From contig JBMOKU010000022.1 in NCBI GenBank assembly GCA_049324315.1, positions 1-64,000 on the forward strand: 64,000 nucleotides of DNA, written 5' to 3'. Positions 43,001 through 50,229 of the stretch are shown one piece after another. How positions within the stretch are numbered: position 1 is the first letter of the stretch; each line of letters opens with the position of its first letter. The notes beneath the pieces are model-generated. The model had not been told where the DNA came from. It did not search any database and saw only the letters and a list, made by a program, of their open reading frames with translations. The translations under genes were made by a program, and so were the position numbers. The stretch is from JBMOKU01 sp049324315. GTDB taxonomy: Bacteria; Bacillota; Clostridia; Peptostreptococcales; Thermotaleaceae.

Positions 43001-43725
43001 AATTTCTTGTATATCTCTAACAATCCCTCTTCTTGAGATTTGGTATTATCCTTATCTAAGGTATTCATCAATCTTTCGTCTTCACCAAGCAGTTGTATGA
43101 TTTCCGTATCTGTACCATAGCCAAGGGCCCTTAAGAGTGCCGTGGCAGGCTGCTTTCTTGTTCTATCCACCCTTACAGAAATCACATCATTGGAATCTGT
43201 TTCATATTCCAACCAAGCACCTCTGTTTGGAATAACAGTTGTTGAAAACAGTCTTTTTCCTGTTTTATCAATTTGAACAGCATAATAAGGACCAGGAGAA
43301 CGTACCAACTGACTAACGATAACTCTCTCTGCTCCATTGATAATAAAGGTTCCCTTATCTGTCATTAAAGGGAAATCCCCCATAAATACTTCCTGCTCTT
43401 TTACTTCGCCTGTTTCCTTATTAATAAGTCTTACCTTTACTTTAAGCGGTGCAGCATAGGTTGCATCTCTCTCTTTACACTCTTCTACTTCATATTTGGG
43501 TTCTCCATCAATGGAGTAGTCTATGAATTCAAGAATCAGGTTGCCAGTATAATCTTGGATAGGCGAAATATCCTCAAAAACCTCTCGTAAACCCTCCTTT
43601 AAAAACCATTCATAGGACTTGCTTTGGATTTCAATTAAATTCGGTAGATCAACAACTTCTTCAATCTTTGAATAGCTCATCCTTGTTGTTTTCCCGAACT
43701 GAATAGGATGTGGCATTTTCTTCAC
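40006..43725 (-). CDS. rpoB: DNA-directed RNA polymerase subunit beta, with acidic C-terminal tail
   Basis: Catalytic subunit of 1239 residues. The rifampicin-pocket region ([29 protein letters not shown]) is wild type. The body ends with [16 protein letters not shown] as in other clostridia, but a further ~53 residues (1187-1239) are almost entirely Asp, Glu, Tyr, Ser and Asn (for example [12 protein letters not shown]). This tail is in frame, and its net charge is strongly negative. Many Firmicutes have shorter acidic ends here; this one is long. It has its own promoter at 43989-44017. Confidence 0.98.
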   Translation of the reverse strand: [1239 protein letters not shown]

Positions 43726-43988
43726 CCCTTGTAGTAATAATAAGAAGCCAATGTATCATCAAAACCAAAATGGTTTTTTATAACCCATAGGAAATTATAA
43801 TCATTTGTATCTATATTAAAGAAACCGACATGATTTGACACCAGCTTCTACATCGACAAATCACTGTATTACCCTTATATTTTCCAGAATTTCATTCTGG
43901 CCAAATAAGCATTACTCCGTTTAGTATTTCCATGAGACATGGAATTTATACCACTTCCTGAAAATATTGACTTGTATGGCATTATATA

Positions 43989-44017
43989 ATGCTATCATAA
44001 ACGTCTTTCCTTGTCAA
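43989..44017 (-). promoter_or_regulatory. candidate sigma-A promoter of rpoBC
   Basis: Minus strand: TTGACA (44017-44012) and TAGCAT (43994-43989), 17-bp spacer. The -35 is perfect and the -10 is imperfect. It lies downstream of the rplL terminator, allowing rpoBC to be expressed apart from rplJL. Confidence 0.6.
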
Positions 44018-44115
44018 GCGTTGGTTTTTATGTTATAATATACTTTGTATGTGGTTATTTGTTTGTCCTTTATTTACCAATCTCATCGTATTGGTATTTT
44101 TTTGTTTTGGCAAAT

Positions 44116-44151
44116 AAAAAGGTACTCTGGATATTTCCAGAGTGCCTTTTT
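44116..44151 (-). terminator. terminator or attenuator between rplL and rpoB
   Basis: Stem of about 16 bp (AAAAAGGTACTCTGGA with TCCAGAGTGCCTTTTT) starting 19 bp after the rplL stop. On the minus strand it ends in a T run. It probably lowers read-through from the very highly expressed rplJL into rpoBC. Confidence 0.88.
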
Positions 44152-44170
44152 GATTTTAGTTTCAGTTGAA

Positions 44171-44545
44171 TTATTTTACTTCTACTGTAGCGCCAACTTC
44201 TGAAAGTTTTGCTTTGATGTCGTCTGCTTCTGCTTTTGATATGCCTTCTTTTAATGTCTTAGGCGCGCCGTCTACAAGATCCTTAGCTTCTTTTAATCCA
44301 AGGCCTGTTAGTTCTCTTACAACTTTGATAACTTTAATTTTTTCAGCGCCAGCACTTGCTAATACAACATCAAATTCTGTTTTCTCTTCAGCTGCAGGAG
44401 CTGCTGCTGCTCCAGCACCAGCAACCATAACAGGAGCTGCTGCAGAAACACCAAACTCTTCTTCACATGCTTTTACTAATTCATTTAACTCTAAAACTGT
44501 CATACCCTTTATAGCTTCAATAATTTGCTCTTTTGTCATTTTCAA
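44171..44545 (-). CDS. rplL: 50S ribosomal protein L7/L12
   Basis: Stalk protein of 124 residues present in multiple copies per ribosome, where it recruits translation GTPases. N-terminal dimerisation domain (TKEQIIEAIKGMTVLELNEL), Ala-rich hinge (AGAGAAAAPAAEEK) and C-terminal domain (GLKEAKDLVDGAPKTLKEG) are all present. It lies 27 bp after rplJ. Confidence 0.98.
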   Translation of the reverse strand: MKMTKEQIIEAIKGMTVLELNELVKACEEEFGVSAAAPVMVAGAGAAAAPAAEEKTEFDVVLASAGAEKIKVIKVVRELTGLGLKEAKDLVDGAPKTLKEGISKAEADDIKAKLSEVGATVEVK

Positions 44546-44572
44546 TACACCTCCGAAATTATTAAATAATGA

Positions 44573-45076
44573 TTAAGCTTCAGCGCCGCCCTCTTTTTTA
44601 TCAACGATTGCTTGAAGTAAGTAAGCCAAGTTGGATACAGGTGACTTGATGCTTCCAAGAAACTTAGCAAGCAATACTTCTCTTGATGGGATTTCAGCAA
44701 TAGCCTTAACTTTTTCTAAGTCGCAATATGCGCCCTCTACAACCCCAGCTTTTAATTCTAGTTTTTTATGATCCTTAGCAAAGTCATTTAAGACTTTTGC
44801 AGGTGTTACTGGATCATCATATCCAAAAGCAATGGCATTCGGCCCAGTTAAATCGCCAAGCAAAGCTTCATAGCCTGTTTCCTTAGCAGCAAGTCTTGTC
44901 AATGTATTCTTGTATACTTTGTAATCTACACCAGCTGCTCTCATTTTGCTTCTTAGTTCTGTTACTTCTTCAACATTTAAGCCGCGGTAGTCTACAACAA
45001 TGGCTGATTGTGCCTTGCTAAATTTTTCTTTGATTTCTTCAACGGCCTGCTTTTTTATCTCTAAGTTGTTTGACAT
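44573..45076 (-). CDS. rplJ: 50S ribosomal protein L10
   Basis: Stalk base protein of 167 residues that carries the L7/L12 dimers. The ATG at 45076 gives the family start (SNNLEIKKQAVEEIKEKFSKAQSAIVVDYRGLNV). A GAGGAGGTGG ribosome-binding site precedes it. The frame is open to 45157, but that segment is the L10 leader RNA, not protein. The C-terminal helix that binds L12 ends the chain. The L10-L12 complex represses the operon through the leader. Confidence 0.97.
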   Translation of the reverse strand: MSNNLEIKKQAVEEIKEKFSKAQSAIVVDYRGLNVEEVTELRSKMRAAGVDYKVYKNTLTRLAAKETGYEALLGDLTGPNAIAFGYDDPVTPAKVLNDFAKDHKKLELKAGVVEGAYCDLEKVKAIAEIPSREVLLAKFLGSIKSPVSNLAYLLQAIVDKKEGGAEA

Positions 45077-45250
45077 TTGGGTGTCCACCTCCTCTACTTC
45101 ATGGAAACTCCTCTTCGGTTTTGCTATGAGCAAACAAAACCTCTCTACCGTAGACATAGAGAGGTTCTATAATTTCTTAAGAATCTATAGATAATTACCT
45201 CGGCAGGCAAATTTAAGTCCATTGGACACCTACTGTCTACGGTTTATATT
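45077..45250 (-). ncRNA. ribosomal protein L10 leader RNA
   Basis: Matches the known Firmicutes L10 leader by landmarks: GACAGTAGGTG near the 5' end (about 45239-45229) and TGCCTGCCGAGGTAA (about 45211-45197). It ends with an intrinsic terminator, CCTCTCT...AGAGAGG followed by TTTTGTTTG (45138-45167). A 10-nt segment at the 5' end (45234-45243, ACCGTAGACA in RNA sense) is perfectly complementary to the terminator loop (45147-45156), an obvious antiterminator pairing. Confidence 0.88.
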
Positions 45251-45272
45251 CATTTTTTCTGCAACAGATTGA

Positions 45273-45301
45273 ATTATACCATCATTATTCTAATCTGTCA
45301 A
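45273..45301 (-). promoter_or_regulatory. consensus sigma-A promoter of rplJL
   Basis: Minus strand: TTGACA (45301-45296) and TATAAT (45278-45273), 17-bp spacer, a perfect consensus in both boxes. Transcription should start near 45266, giving a ~190-nt leader that contains the L10 element. Confidence 0.92.
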
Positions 45302-45315
45302 CAAATATTATTGCT

Positions 45316-46014
45316 TTATGCCATAACTTTAACTGGATTTATTTTAACACCAGGTCCCATTGTGCTGGTAACAACAACGCTTCTTAAGTATTGTCCCTTT
45401 GCTGCTGCTGGCTTCGCTTTAACAACCGCTTCCATTAAAGCATGGAAGTTATCTGCTAGCTTTTCATTACCAAAGGATACTTTTCCAATTGGAACGTGGA
45501 TAATGTTTGTTTTATCCAATCTGTATTCAACTTTACCTGCTTTAATCTCTTTTACAGCTTTCTCAACGTCAAAAGTAACTGTTCCAGATTTTGGGTTAGG
45601 CATTAACCCTTTAGGTCCAAGAACGCGACCAAGTCTTCCAACTAAACCCATCATGTCTGGTGTAGCAACAACAACATCGAAGTCAAACCAGTTTTCTTTT
45701 TGAATCTTTTCAACCATATCTTCTGCTCCAACATAGTCTGCACCGGCAGCTTCAGCTTCCTTAGCCTTATCTCCCTTTGCAAATACAAGTACTTTTCTAG
45801 TTTTACCTGTACCATGAGGCAGTACAATTGCACCTCTTACCTGTTGGTCTGCATGTCTAGAGTCAACACCCAGTTTAATATGGGCTTCTACAGTTTCATC
45901 AAACTTAGCTTTCGCTACTTGAATGACTAAATTAAACGCTTCGTTTGGCTCGTATAATTGCGCTTTATCAATAAGCTTTGCGCTTTCTACATATTTTTTT
46001 CCTCTTTTTGGCAT
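45316..46014 (-). CDS. rplA: 50S ribosomal protein L1
   Basis: L1-stalk protein of 232 residues that moves deacylated tRNA toward the exit. The sequence is canonical (PKRGKKYVESAKLIDKAQLY; GTGKTRKVLVFAKG; PNPKSGTVT). It lies 64 bp after rplK; no leader specific to L1 was recognised in the gap. Confidence 0.98.
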   Translation of the reverse strand: MPKRGKKYVESAKLIDKAQLYEPNEAFNLVIQVAKAKFDETVEAHIKLGVDSRHADQQVRGAIVLPHGTGKTRKVLVFAKGDKAKEAEAAGADYVGAEDMVEKIQKENWFDFDVVVATPDMMGLVGRLGRVLGPKGLMPNPKSGTVTFDVEKAVKEIKAGKVEYRLDKTNIIHVPIGKVSFGNEKLADNFHALMEAVVKAKPAAAKGQYLRSVVVTSTMGPGVKINPVKVMA

Positions 46015-46078
46015 TTCGTTTACCTCCTTGTGGTTATAGCGGTTTGAGAATACCTCCCACGCGATTTGCTAACAAACA

Positions 46079-46504
46079 TTATTCTTCTACTACAATACCC
46101 ATACTTCTTGCAGTACCTTTGATCATACTGATTGCTGTTTCTAAGCTACCAGCATTTAAGTCAGGCATTTTTAATTCAGCAATTTCCTTCACTTTATCAA
46201 TAGATACCTTTGCAACCTTCGTTTTGTTTGGTGTGCTTGAGCCGCTTTCAATTTTCGCAGCTTTCTTTAACAAAACAGCCGCTGGTGGCGTTTTCGTAAT
46301 GAAAGTAAAGGATCTGTCTTGGTAAACAGTAATTACTACTGGTATGATTAACCCCGCTTGTTCTGCTGTCCTTGCGTTGAACTCTTTGCAGAATTGCATT
46401 ATATTAACACCCTGTTGTCCAAGTGCCGGACCTACTGGTGGTGCTGGAGTAGCTTTTCCTGCAGGAATTTGTAATTTTACTAAGCCTGTAACTTTTTTTG
46501 CCAT
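46079..46504 (-). CDS. rplK: 50S ribosomal protein L11
   Basis: GTPase-centre protein of 141 residues. The proline-rich N-terminus (LQIPAGKATPAPPVGPALGQQGVNI), which is the thiostrepton-binding side, and the C-terminal rRNA-binding domain (GTARSMGIVVEE) are intact. It follows nusG. Confidence 0.98.
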   Translation of the reverse strand: MAKKVTGLVKLQIPAGKATPAPPVGPALGQQGVNIMQFCKEFNARTAEQAGLIIPVVITVYQDRSFTFITKTPPAAVLLKKAAKIESGSSTPNKTKVAKVSIDKVKEIAELKMPDLNAGSLETAISMIKGTARSMGIVVEE

Positions 46505-46586
46505 AGTTACACCTCCTCATTTCGTTAATGATATTTCTGTTATCCAGTAAAACTTTATATTAAAGCATTGCAGCTTTTAAACACGG

Positions 46587-47105
46587 CTAAAGTTTTTCTA
46601 CTTGAGTGAAATCCAGCTCTACAGGAGTTTCTCTACCAAACATAGAAATAAGAACCTTCAATGTATGCTTTTCTAAATTGATTCCCTTCACTGTCCCCAT
46701 AAAGCTTTCAAAAGGTCCTGAGGTAACTTTAATCGTATCTCCAACCACCAAGTCAATTTCTGGAACCGGTTCAGCAATTCCCATATTTTTAATTTCTTCA
46801 TCACTCAGTGGTATAGGTTTAGATCCGGGTCCTACAAATCCGGTTACACCCCTTGTGTTTCTGACCACGTACCACGATTCATCATTCATGATCATTTTGA
46901 CAAGAACATAGCCAGGGAAGATTTTCTTCTGTTTTACCTTCTTCTTACCATTCTTAACTTCAATCTTTTCTTCTGTTGGTACAGCGACTTCATGGATTAC
47001 TTCTTCCATGCCTCTATTTTCTACAATTTTTTCTATGTTTGCTTTCACTTTGTTCTCATGCCCAGAATAGGTGTGGACAACATACCATCTAGCTTTTTCA
47101 GACAT
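46587..47105 (-). CDS. nusG: transcription termination/antitermination protein NusG
   Basis: Transcription elongation factor of 172 residues. The NGN domain (ARWYVVHTYSGHENKVKANIEK ... FPGYVLVKM) binds the polymerase clamp and the C-terminal KOW domain (VGDTIKVTSGPFESFMGTV) binds S10 or Rho in known systems. It lies 51 bp after secE. Confidence 0.98.
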   Translation of the reverse strand: MSEKARWYVVHTYSGHENKVKANIEKIVENRGMEEVIHEVAVPTEEKIEVKNGKKKVKQKKIFPGYVLVKMIMNDESWYVVRNTRGVTGFVGPGSKPIPLSDEEIKNMGIAEPVPEIDLVVGDTIKVTSGPFESFMGTVKGINLEKHTLKVLISMFGRETPVELDFTQVEKL

Positions 47106-47156
47106 TTCTTAGAATATCCCTATAGACTACTGTATAGGATACTCTTCCCTCCTTCA

Positions 47157-47375
47157 CTATTTAATAATGAGTTGAAGAGCCTTCCCAAATATCGTATCTG
47201 CCAACCATAGTCCGATTGCAGCAAGCGTGCATGAGACAAGCACTAAAACCGTATATGAAGTTAAATCCTTCCTGTTAGGCCAGTTTACCTTTTTCAACTC
47301 TGCCCTTACGCCTTTGAAAAACTTTCCCCACTCAGCAGTCTTTCCCAGGTTATTCGTATTCGTTTGTGTTGACAT
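47157..47375 (-). CDS. secE: preprotein translocase subunit SecE
   Basis: Single-span SecE of 72 residues. The ATG at 47375 is preferred, with AAGGAT about 12 nt upstream; a GTG at 47387 is in frame, but the ribosome-binding site nearly abuts it. The amphipathic segment FFKGVRAELKKVNWPNRKDL and one membrane helix (VLVLVSCTLAAIGLWL) are present. It pairs with SecY (20418-21698). It lies between rpmG and nusG. Confidence 0.95.
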   Translation of the reverse strand: MSTQTNTNNLGKTAEWGKFFKGVRAELKKVNWPNRKDLTSYTVLVLVSCTLAAIGLWLADTIFGKALQLIIK

Positions 47376-47434
47376 ATACCAATTCACATCCTTATTATAC
47401 GTTTAATTACGCAAACACATCATCCAACAGTAGA

Positions 47435-47584
47435 TTACTTTGTTTCTTTGTGACTTGTATGGGTTCTGCAAAACTTACAGTATTTTTTCATTTCAAGTCT
47501 GTCAGGATCATTTTTCTTGTTTTTCATTGTGTGATAGTTTCTTTGTTTGCATTCTGTACATGCAAGGGTAATTTTTACTCTCAT
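47435..47584 (-). CDS. rpmG: 50S ribosomal protein L33, zinc type
   Basis: Short protein of 49 residues with GGAGG before its ATG. It has C9-x2-C12 (CTEC) and C36-x2-C39 (CKFC), the zinc-binding form. It starts the rpmG-secE-nusG-rplKA string and is driven by a promoter at 47670-47698. Confidence 0.96.
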   Translation of the reverse strand: MRVKITLACTECKQRNYHTMKNKKNDPDRLEMKKYCKFCRTHTSHKETK

Positions 47585-47669
47585 CTTTACACCTCCTAAA
47601 GCCCGCTGTATATCTCAATTATCTCGCAAATCGACGCAGATATCTCATTATAATACCCATCACTTAATA

Positions 47670-47698
47670 AACCTATCACAATTTACCATTGATGTCAA
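47670..47698 (-). promoter_or_regulatory. candidate promoter of rpmG-secE-nusG-rplKA
   Basis: Minus strand: TTGACA (47698-47693) and TAGGTT (47675-47670), 17-bp spacer. The -10 is imperfect; a second TATAAT-like box lies downstream (about 47650-47655) without a good -35. Confidence 0.5.
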
Positions 47699-47967
47699 TA
47701 TTGTTTTTGCTATACTCTTGTGCCAACCGCTTCAAGCTATATCTACTGTCGCCTGTGTTTTATAAGCATCTTCCAGATTAGAAACCCCTAATAGTATAAC
47801 CAATATTTTCTATAACTATGATACGACTCGAAAAGTATTTATTTGGTATACATTGTTTCTCCACGGCAAAGCGCTTTGATACGGAACAAAACAAGAATAT
47901 GGCAATTCCAACCGAGGCAACTGCGATAATTGATTAGTAGAATATTCCATGTGTACAATATTTTAAA
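47699..47967. other. gap between tuf copy 2 and the rpmG promoter
   Basis: No gene, tRNA or family repeat was recognised in these ~270 bases. The right end runs into the terminator of tuf copy 2. Confidence 0.5.
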
Positions 47968-47996
47968 GGACTAGGCTTGGTATGCAAACCTAGTCC
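47968..47996 (-). terminator. intrinsic terminator after tuf copy 2
   Basis: Stem GGACTAGG(TTTG)/(CCAA)GCCTAGTCC of about 12 bp followed on the minus strand by TTTAAAATAT, 31 bp after the tuf stop. Confidence 0.85.
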
Positions 47997-48026
47997 CATA
48001 TATACTATTCATTTATTATGGACAAA

Positions 48027-49220
48027 TTACTCAATGATTGTAGCAACAGCACCAGCACCAACTGTTCTTCCACCTTCACGGATCGCAAATCTTAATCCTT
48101 CTTCGATGGCGATTGGTGTGATTAATTCGATTGTCATTGTGATGTTGTCTCCAGGCATACACATTTCCATTCCTTCTGGTAATGTGATTGATCCTGTTAC
48201 GTCTGTTGTTCTAAAGTAGAACTGTGGTCTGTATCCTTGGAAGAATGGTGTATGTCTTCCGCCTTCTTCTTTCTTTAATACGTAGATTTGTGCTTGGAAT
48301 TTTGTATGTGGCTTGATTGATCCCGGCTTCGCTAATACTTGACCTCTTTCGATCTCGTCTCTTTGTACACCTCTTAATAATGCTCCGATGTTATCTCCAG
48401 CTTGTGCTTGGTCAAGAAGCTTTCTGAACATTTCTACCCCTGTTACGACTACTTTTCTTGGTGCTTCTGTTAATCCTACGATTTCTACTTCGTCTTGTAC
48501 TTTTACTGTTCCTCTTTCTACTCTTCCTGTTGCTACTGTTCCTCTACCTGTGATAGAGAATACGTCCTCTACTGGCATTAGGAATGGCTTGTCAACTTCT
48601 CTTTGTGGCTCTGGAATGTAGCTGTCTACTGCTTCGAATAATTCTACGATCTTGTCTCCCCATGATCCCATTGGATCGTTTAATGCTTGTAATGCTGATC
48701 CTTTGATGATTGGTGTGTCATCTCCTGGGAATTCATATTCGTTAAGTAATTCTCTTACTTCCATTTCTACTAATTCTAGTAATTCTTCATCATCTACCAT
48801 GTCACATTTGTTTAGGAATACTACGATGTATGGTACCCCTACCTGTCTTGATAACAGGATGTGCTCTCTTGTTTGTGGCATTGGTCCGTCTGTTGCTGCA
48901 CATACTAGGATCGCTCCGTCCATCTGTGCTGCTCCTGTAATCATGTTCTTTACATAGTCAGCATGGCCTGGGCAGTCTACGTGCGCATAGTGTCTGTTTG
49001 GCGTCTCATACTCAACGTGTGCTGTTGAGATTGTGATTCCTCTTTCTTTTTCTTCTGGTGCTTTATCGATTTGGTCAAATGCTACTGCTGATCCTAATCC
49101 GTATCTTTTGTGTAGTGTGATTGTGATCGCTGCTGTTAATGTTGTTTTACCGTGGTCAACGTGTCCTATTGTTCCAATGTTAACGTGTGGCTTATTTCTC
49201 TCAAATTTAGCTTTTGCCAT
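48027..49220 (-). CDS. tuf: elongation factor Tu, copy 2
   Basis: Same 397-residue protein as the copy at 31553-32746; the DNA also looks identical over the coding region and the adjacent ribosome-binding site (AAGGAGGAGAAAATA before ATG), then diverges at once on both sides. This copy is not in the str operon: it lies behind tRNA-Thr(GGU) and the promoter at 49417-49445. A ~105-nt spacer separates the tRNA from tuf. Confidence 0.98.
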   Translation of the reverse strand: MAKAKFERNKPHVNIGTIGHVDHGKTTLTAAITITLHKRYGLGSAVAFDQIDKAPEEKERGITISTAHVEYETPNRHYAHVDCPGHADYVKNMITGAAQMDGAILVCAATDGPMPQTREHILLSRQVGVPYIVVFLNKCDMVDDEELLELVEMEVRELLNEYEFPGDDTPIIKGSALQALNDPMGSWGDKIVELFEAVDSYIPEPQREVDKPFLMPVEDVFSITGRGTVATGRVERGTVKVQDEVEIVGLTEAPRKVVVTGVEMFRKLLDQAQAGDNIGALLRGVQRDEIERGQVLAKPGSIKPHTKFQAQIYVLKKEEGGRHTPFFQGYRPQFYFRTTDVTGSITLPEGMEMCMPGDNITMTIELITPIAIEEGLRFAIREGGRTVGAGAVATIIE

Positions 49221-49325
49221 TATTTTCTCCTCCTTGATTTGATAATAGTATGGATTTATGCAAACGCTGCATGATCATCATTAAGTAAACTTATCCGTGT
49301 GTATCGATATGTATAAACATTATAA

Positions 49326-49402
49326 TGGAGCCCATGAGCAGATTCGAACTGCCGATCTCCGCCTTACCAAGGCGACGCTCTGACCTACTGAGCCACATGG
49401 GC
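49326..49402 (-). tRNA. tRNA-Thr (anticodon GGU)
   Basis: Cloverleaf is readable: acceptor stem GCCCATG/CATGGGC, D-arm GCTC...GAGC, anticodon stem TCGCC/GGCGG with loop TTGGTAA (anticodon GGT), T-arm GGCAG-TTCGAAT-CTGCT, discriminator T and encoded CCA. It reads threonine ACC/ACU codons. It is transcribed from the promoter just upstream and probably joined to tuf copy 2. Confidence 0.96.
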
Positions 49403-49416
49403 ACTCACTGTTAAAT

Positions 49417-49445
49417 ATTTTACTACTATGTGAAAGGGAAGTCAA
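49417..49445 (-). promoter_or_regulatory. sigma-A promoter of tRNA-Thr and tuf copy 2
   Basis: Minus strand: TTGACT (49445-49440) and TAAAAT (49422-49417), 17-bp spacer, 15 bp upstream of the tRNA. No terminator was seen between tRNA and tuf. Confidence 0.8.
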
Positions 49446-49474
49446 CAATTTTCATAAAAATTAAAGTTCCAATT

Positions 49475-50119
49475 TTAACTACTTCTTACTTCCAAATATC
49501 TTTCTAATTTTCTCTTTACTCTTTGTAGTGCATTATCGATGGATTTCACATGTCTCTCCAAATCAACAGCAATCTCCTGATACGATTTACCCTGAAGATA
49601 GAACATAAGCACTTTCCACTCTAGATCACTTAAGATTTCCCCCATTTTTGATTCAATATTTCCTAACTCTTCTCTGGAAATAATCAATTCTTCCGGATCA
49701 GAAATTTTGGCACCGGATAACACATCCAGCAGTGTTCTGTCTGATTCCTCATCATAGATAGGCTTGTTTAAGGAAACATAGGAATTAAGGGGTATATGCT
49801 TTTGTCTTGTTGCCGTTTTGATTGCCGTGATGATCTGCCTAGTAATACATAGTTCTGCAAAAACTCTAAAAGATGACAGCTTGTTCGGTTTAAAGTCACG
49901 AATCGCCTTAAAAAGTCCGATCATTCCTTCTTGGATAATATCTTCCCTATCCGCACCGATCAGAAAATAAGACCGCGCCTTTGCCCTAACAAAGTTCTTA
50001 TACTTTTTTATAAGGTATTCCTGAGCTTTTGCGTCACCACTTCTGGCATTTTCAACAACTTCCTCGTCTACCATTGCTTCATACGTATGAAATATCTCTT
50101 TTTGTGCTTCCAAAGCCAC
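49475..50119 (-). CDS. sigH: RNA polymerase sporulation sigma factor SigH
   Basis: Sigma factor of the early stationary/sporulation phase, 214 residues. A GTG at 50119 is chosen because GGAGG lies 8 nt upstream; an ATG at 50125 and a longer frame to 50194 are in phase but badly spaced. Region 2 (EDIIQEGMIGLFKAIRDFKPNKLSSFRVFAELCITRQI) and region 4 (LEWKVLMFYLQGKSYQEIAVDLERHVKSIDNALQRVKRKL) are complete. It lies in the conserved string rae1-sigH-rpmG, interrupted here by tRNA-Thr and tuf. It has its own promoter. Confidence 0.95.
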   Translation of the reverse strand: MALEAQKEIFHTYEAMVDEEVVENARSGDAKAQEYLIKKYKNFVRAKARSYFLIGADREDIIQEGMIGLFKAIRDFKPNKLSSFRVFAELCITRQIITAIKTATRQKHIPLNSYVSLNKPIYDEESDRTLLDVLSGAKISDPEELIISREELGNIESKMGEILSDLEWKVLMFYLQGKSYQEIAVDLERHVKSIDNALQRVKRKLERYLEVRSS

Positions 50120-50193
50120 CAGCATCGCCTCCGGCAATTTTCTTTTGTTGAAACAACAACACATTGTATGTAAAACACAAAAACTGTATTTCA

Positions 50194-50223
50194 ATTATAT
50201 CGTAATTCCTTTGATATCGTCAA
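50194..50223 (-). promoter_or_regulatory. sigma-A type promoter of sigH
   Basis: Minus strand: TTGACG (50223-50218) and TATAAT (50199-50194), 18-bp spacer, right after the rae1 stop. Expression of sigH from a vegetative promoter matches its early role. Confidence 0.8.
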
Positions 50224-50229
50224 GTTGAT

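Larger units (their letters stand above)
43726..44170. other. 445-bp leader region of rpoBC
   Basis: Between rplL and rpoB. It holds the terminator or attenuator after rplL (44116-44151), a promoter (43989-44017) and an untranslated leader of roughly 250 nt. The leader has small hairpins, such as CCAGAAT-TTC-ATTCTGG near 43885-43902 and TTCCATG-AGA-CATGGAA near 43927-43943. No gene was found here. Confidence 0.6.

Noticed and set aside
45077..45157. N-terminal extension of L10 to 45157
   Set aside because: That stretch is the terminator part of the L10 leader RNA; the family start and a ribosome-binding site are at 45076.
47699..47967. A tRNA or small gene between rpmG and tuf copy 2
   Set aside because: No cloverleaf, no ribosome-binding site with a frame of useful length, and no family repeat could be found.
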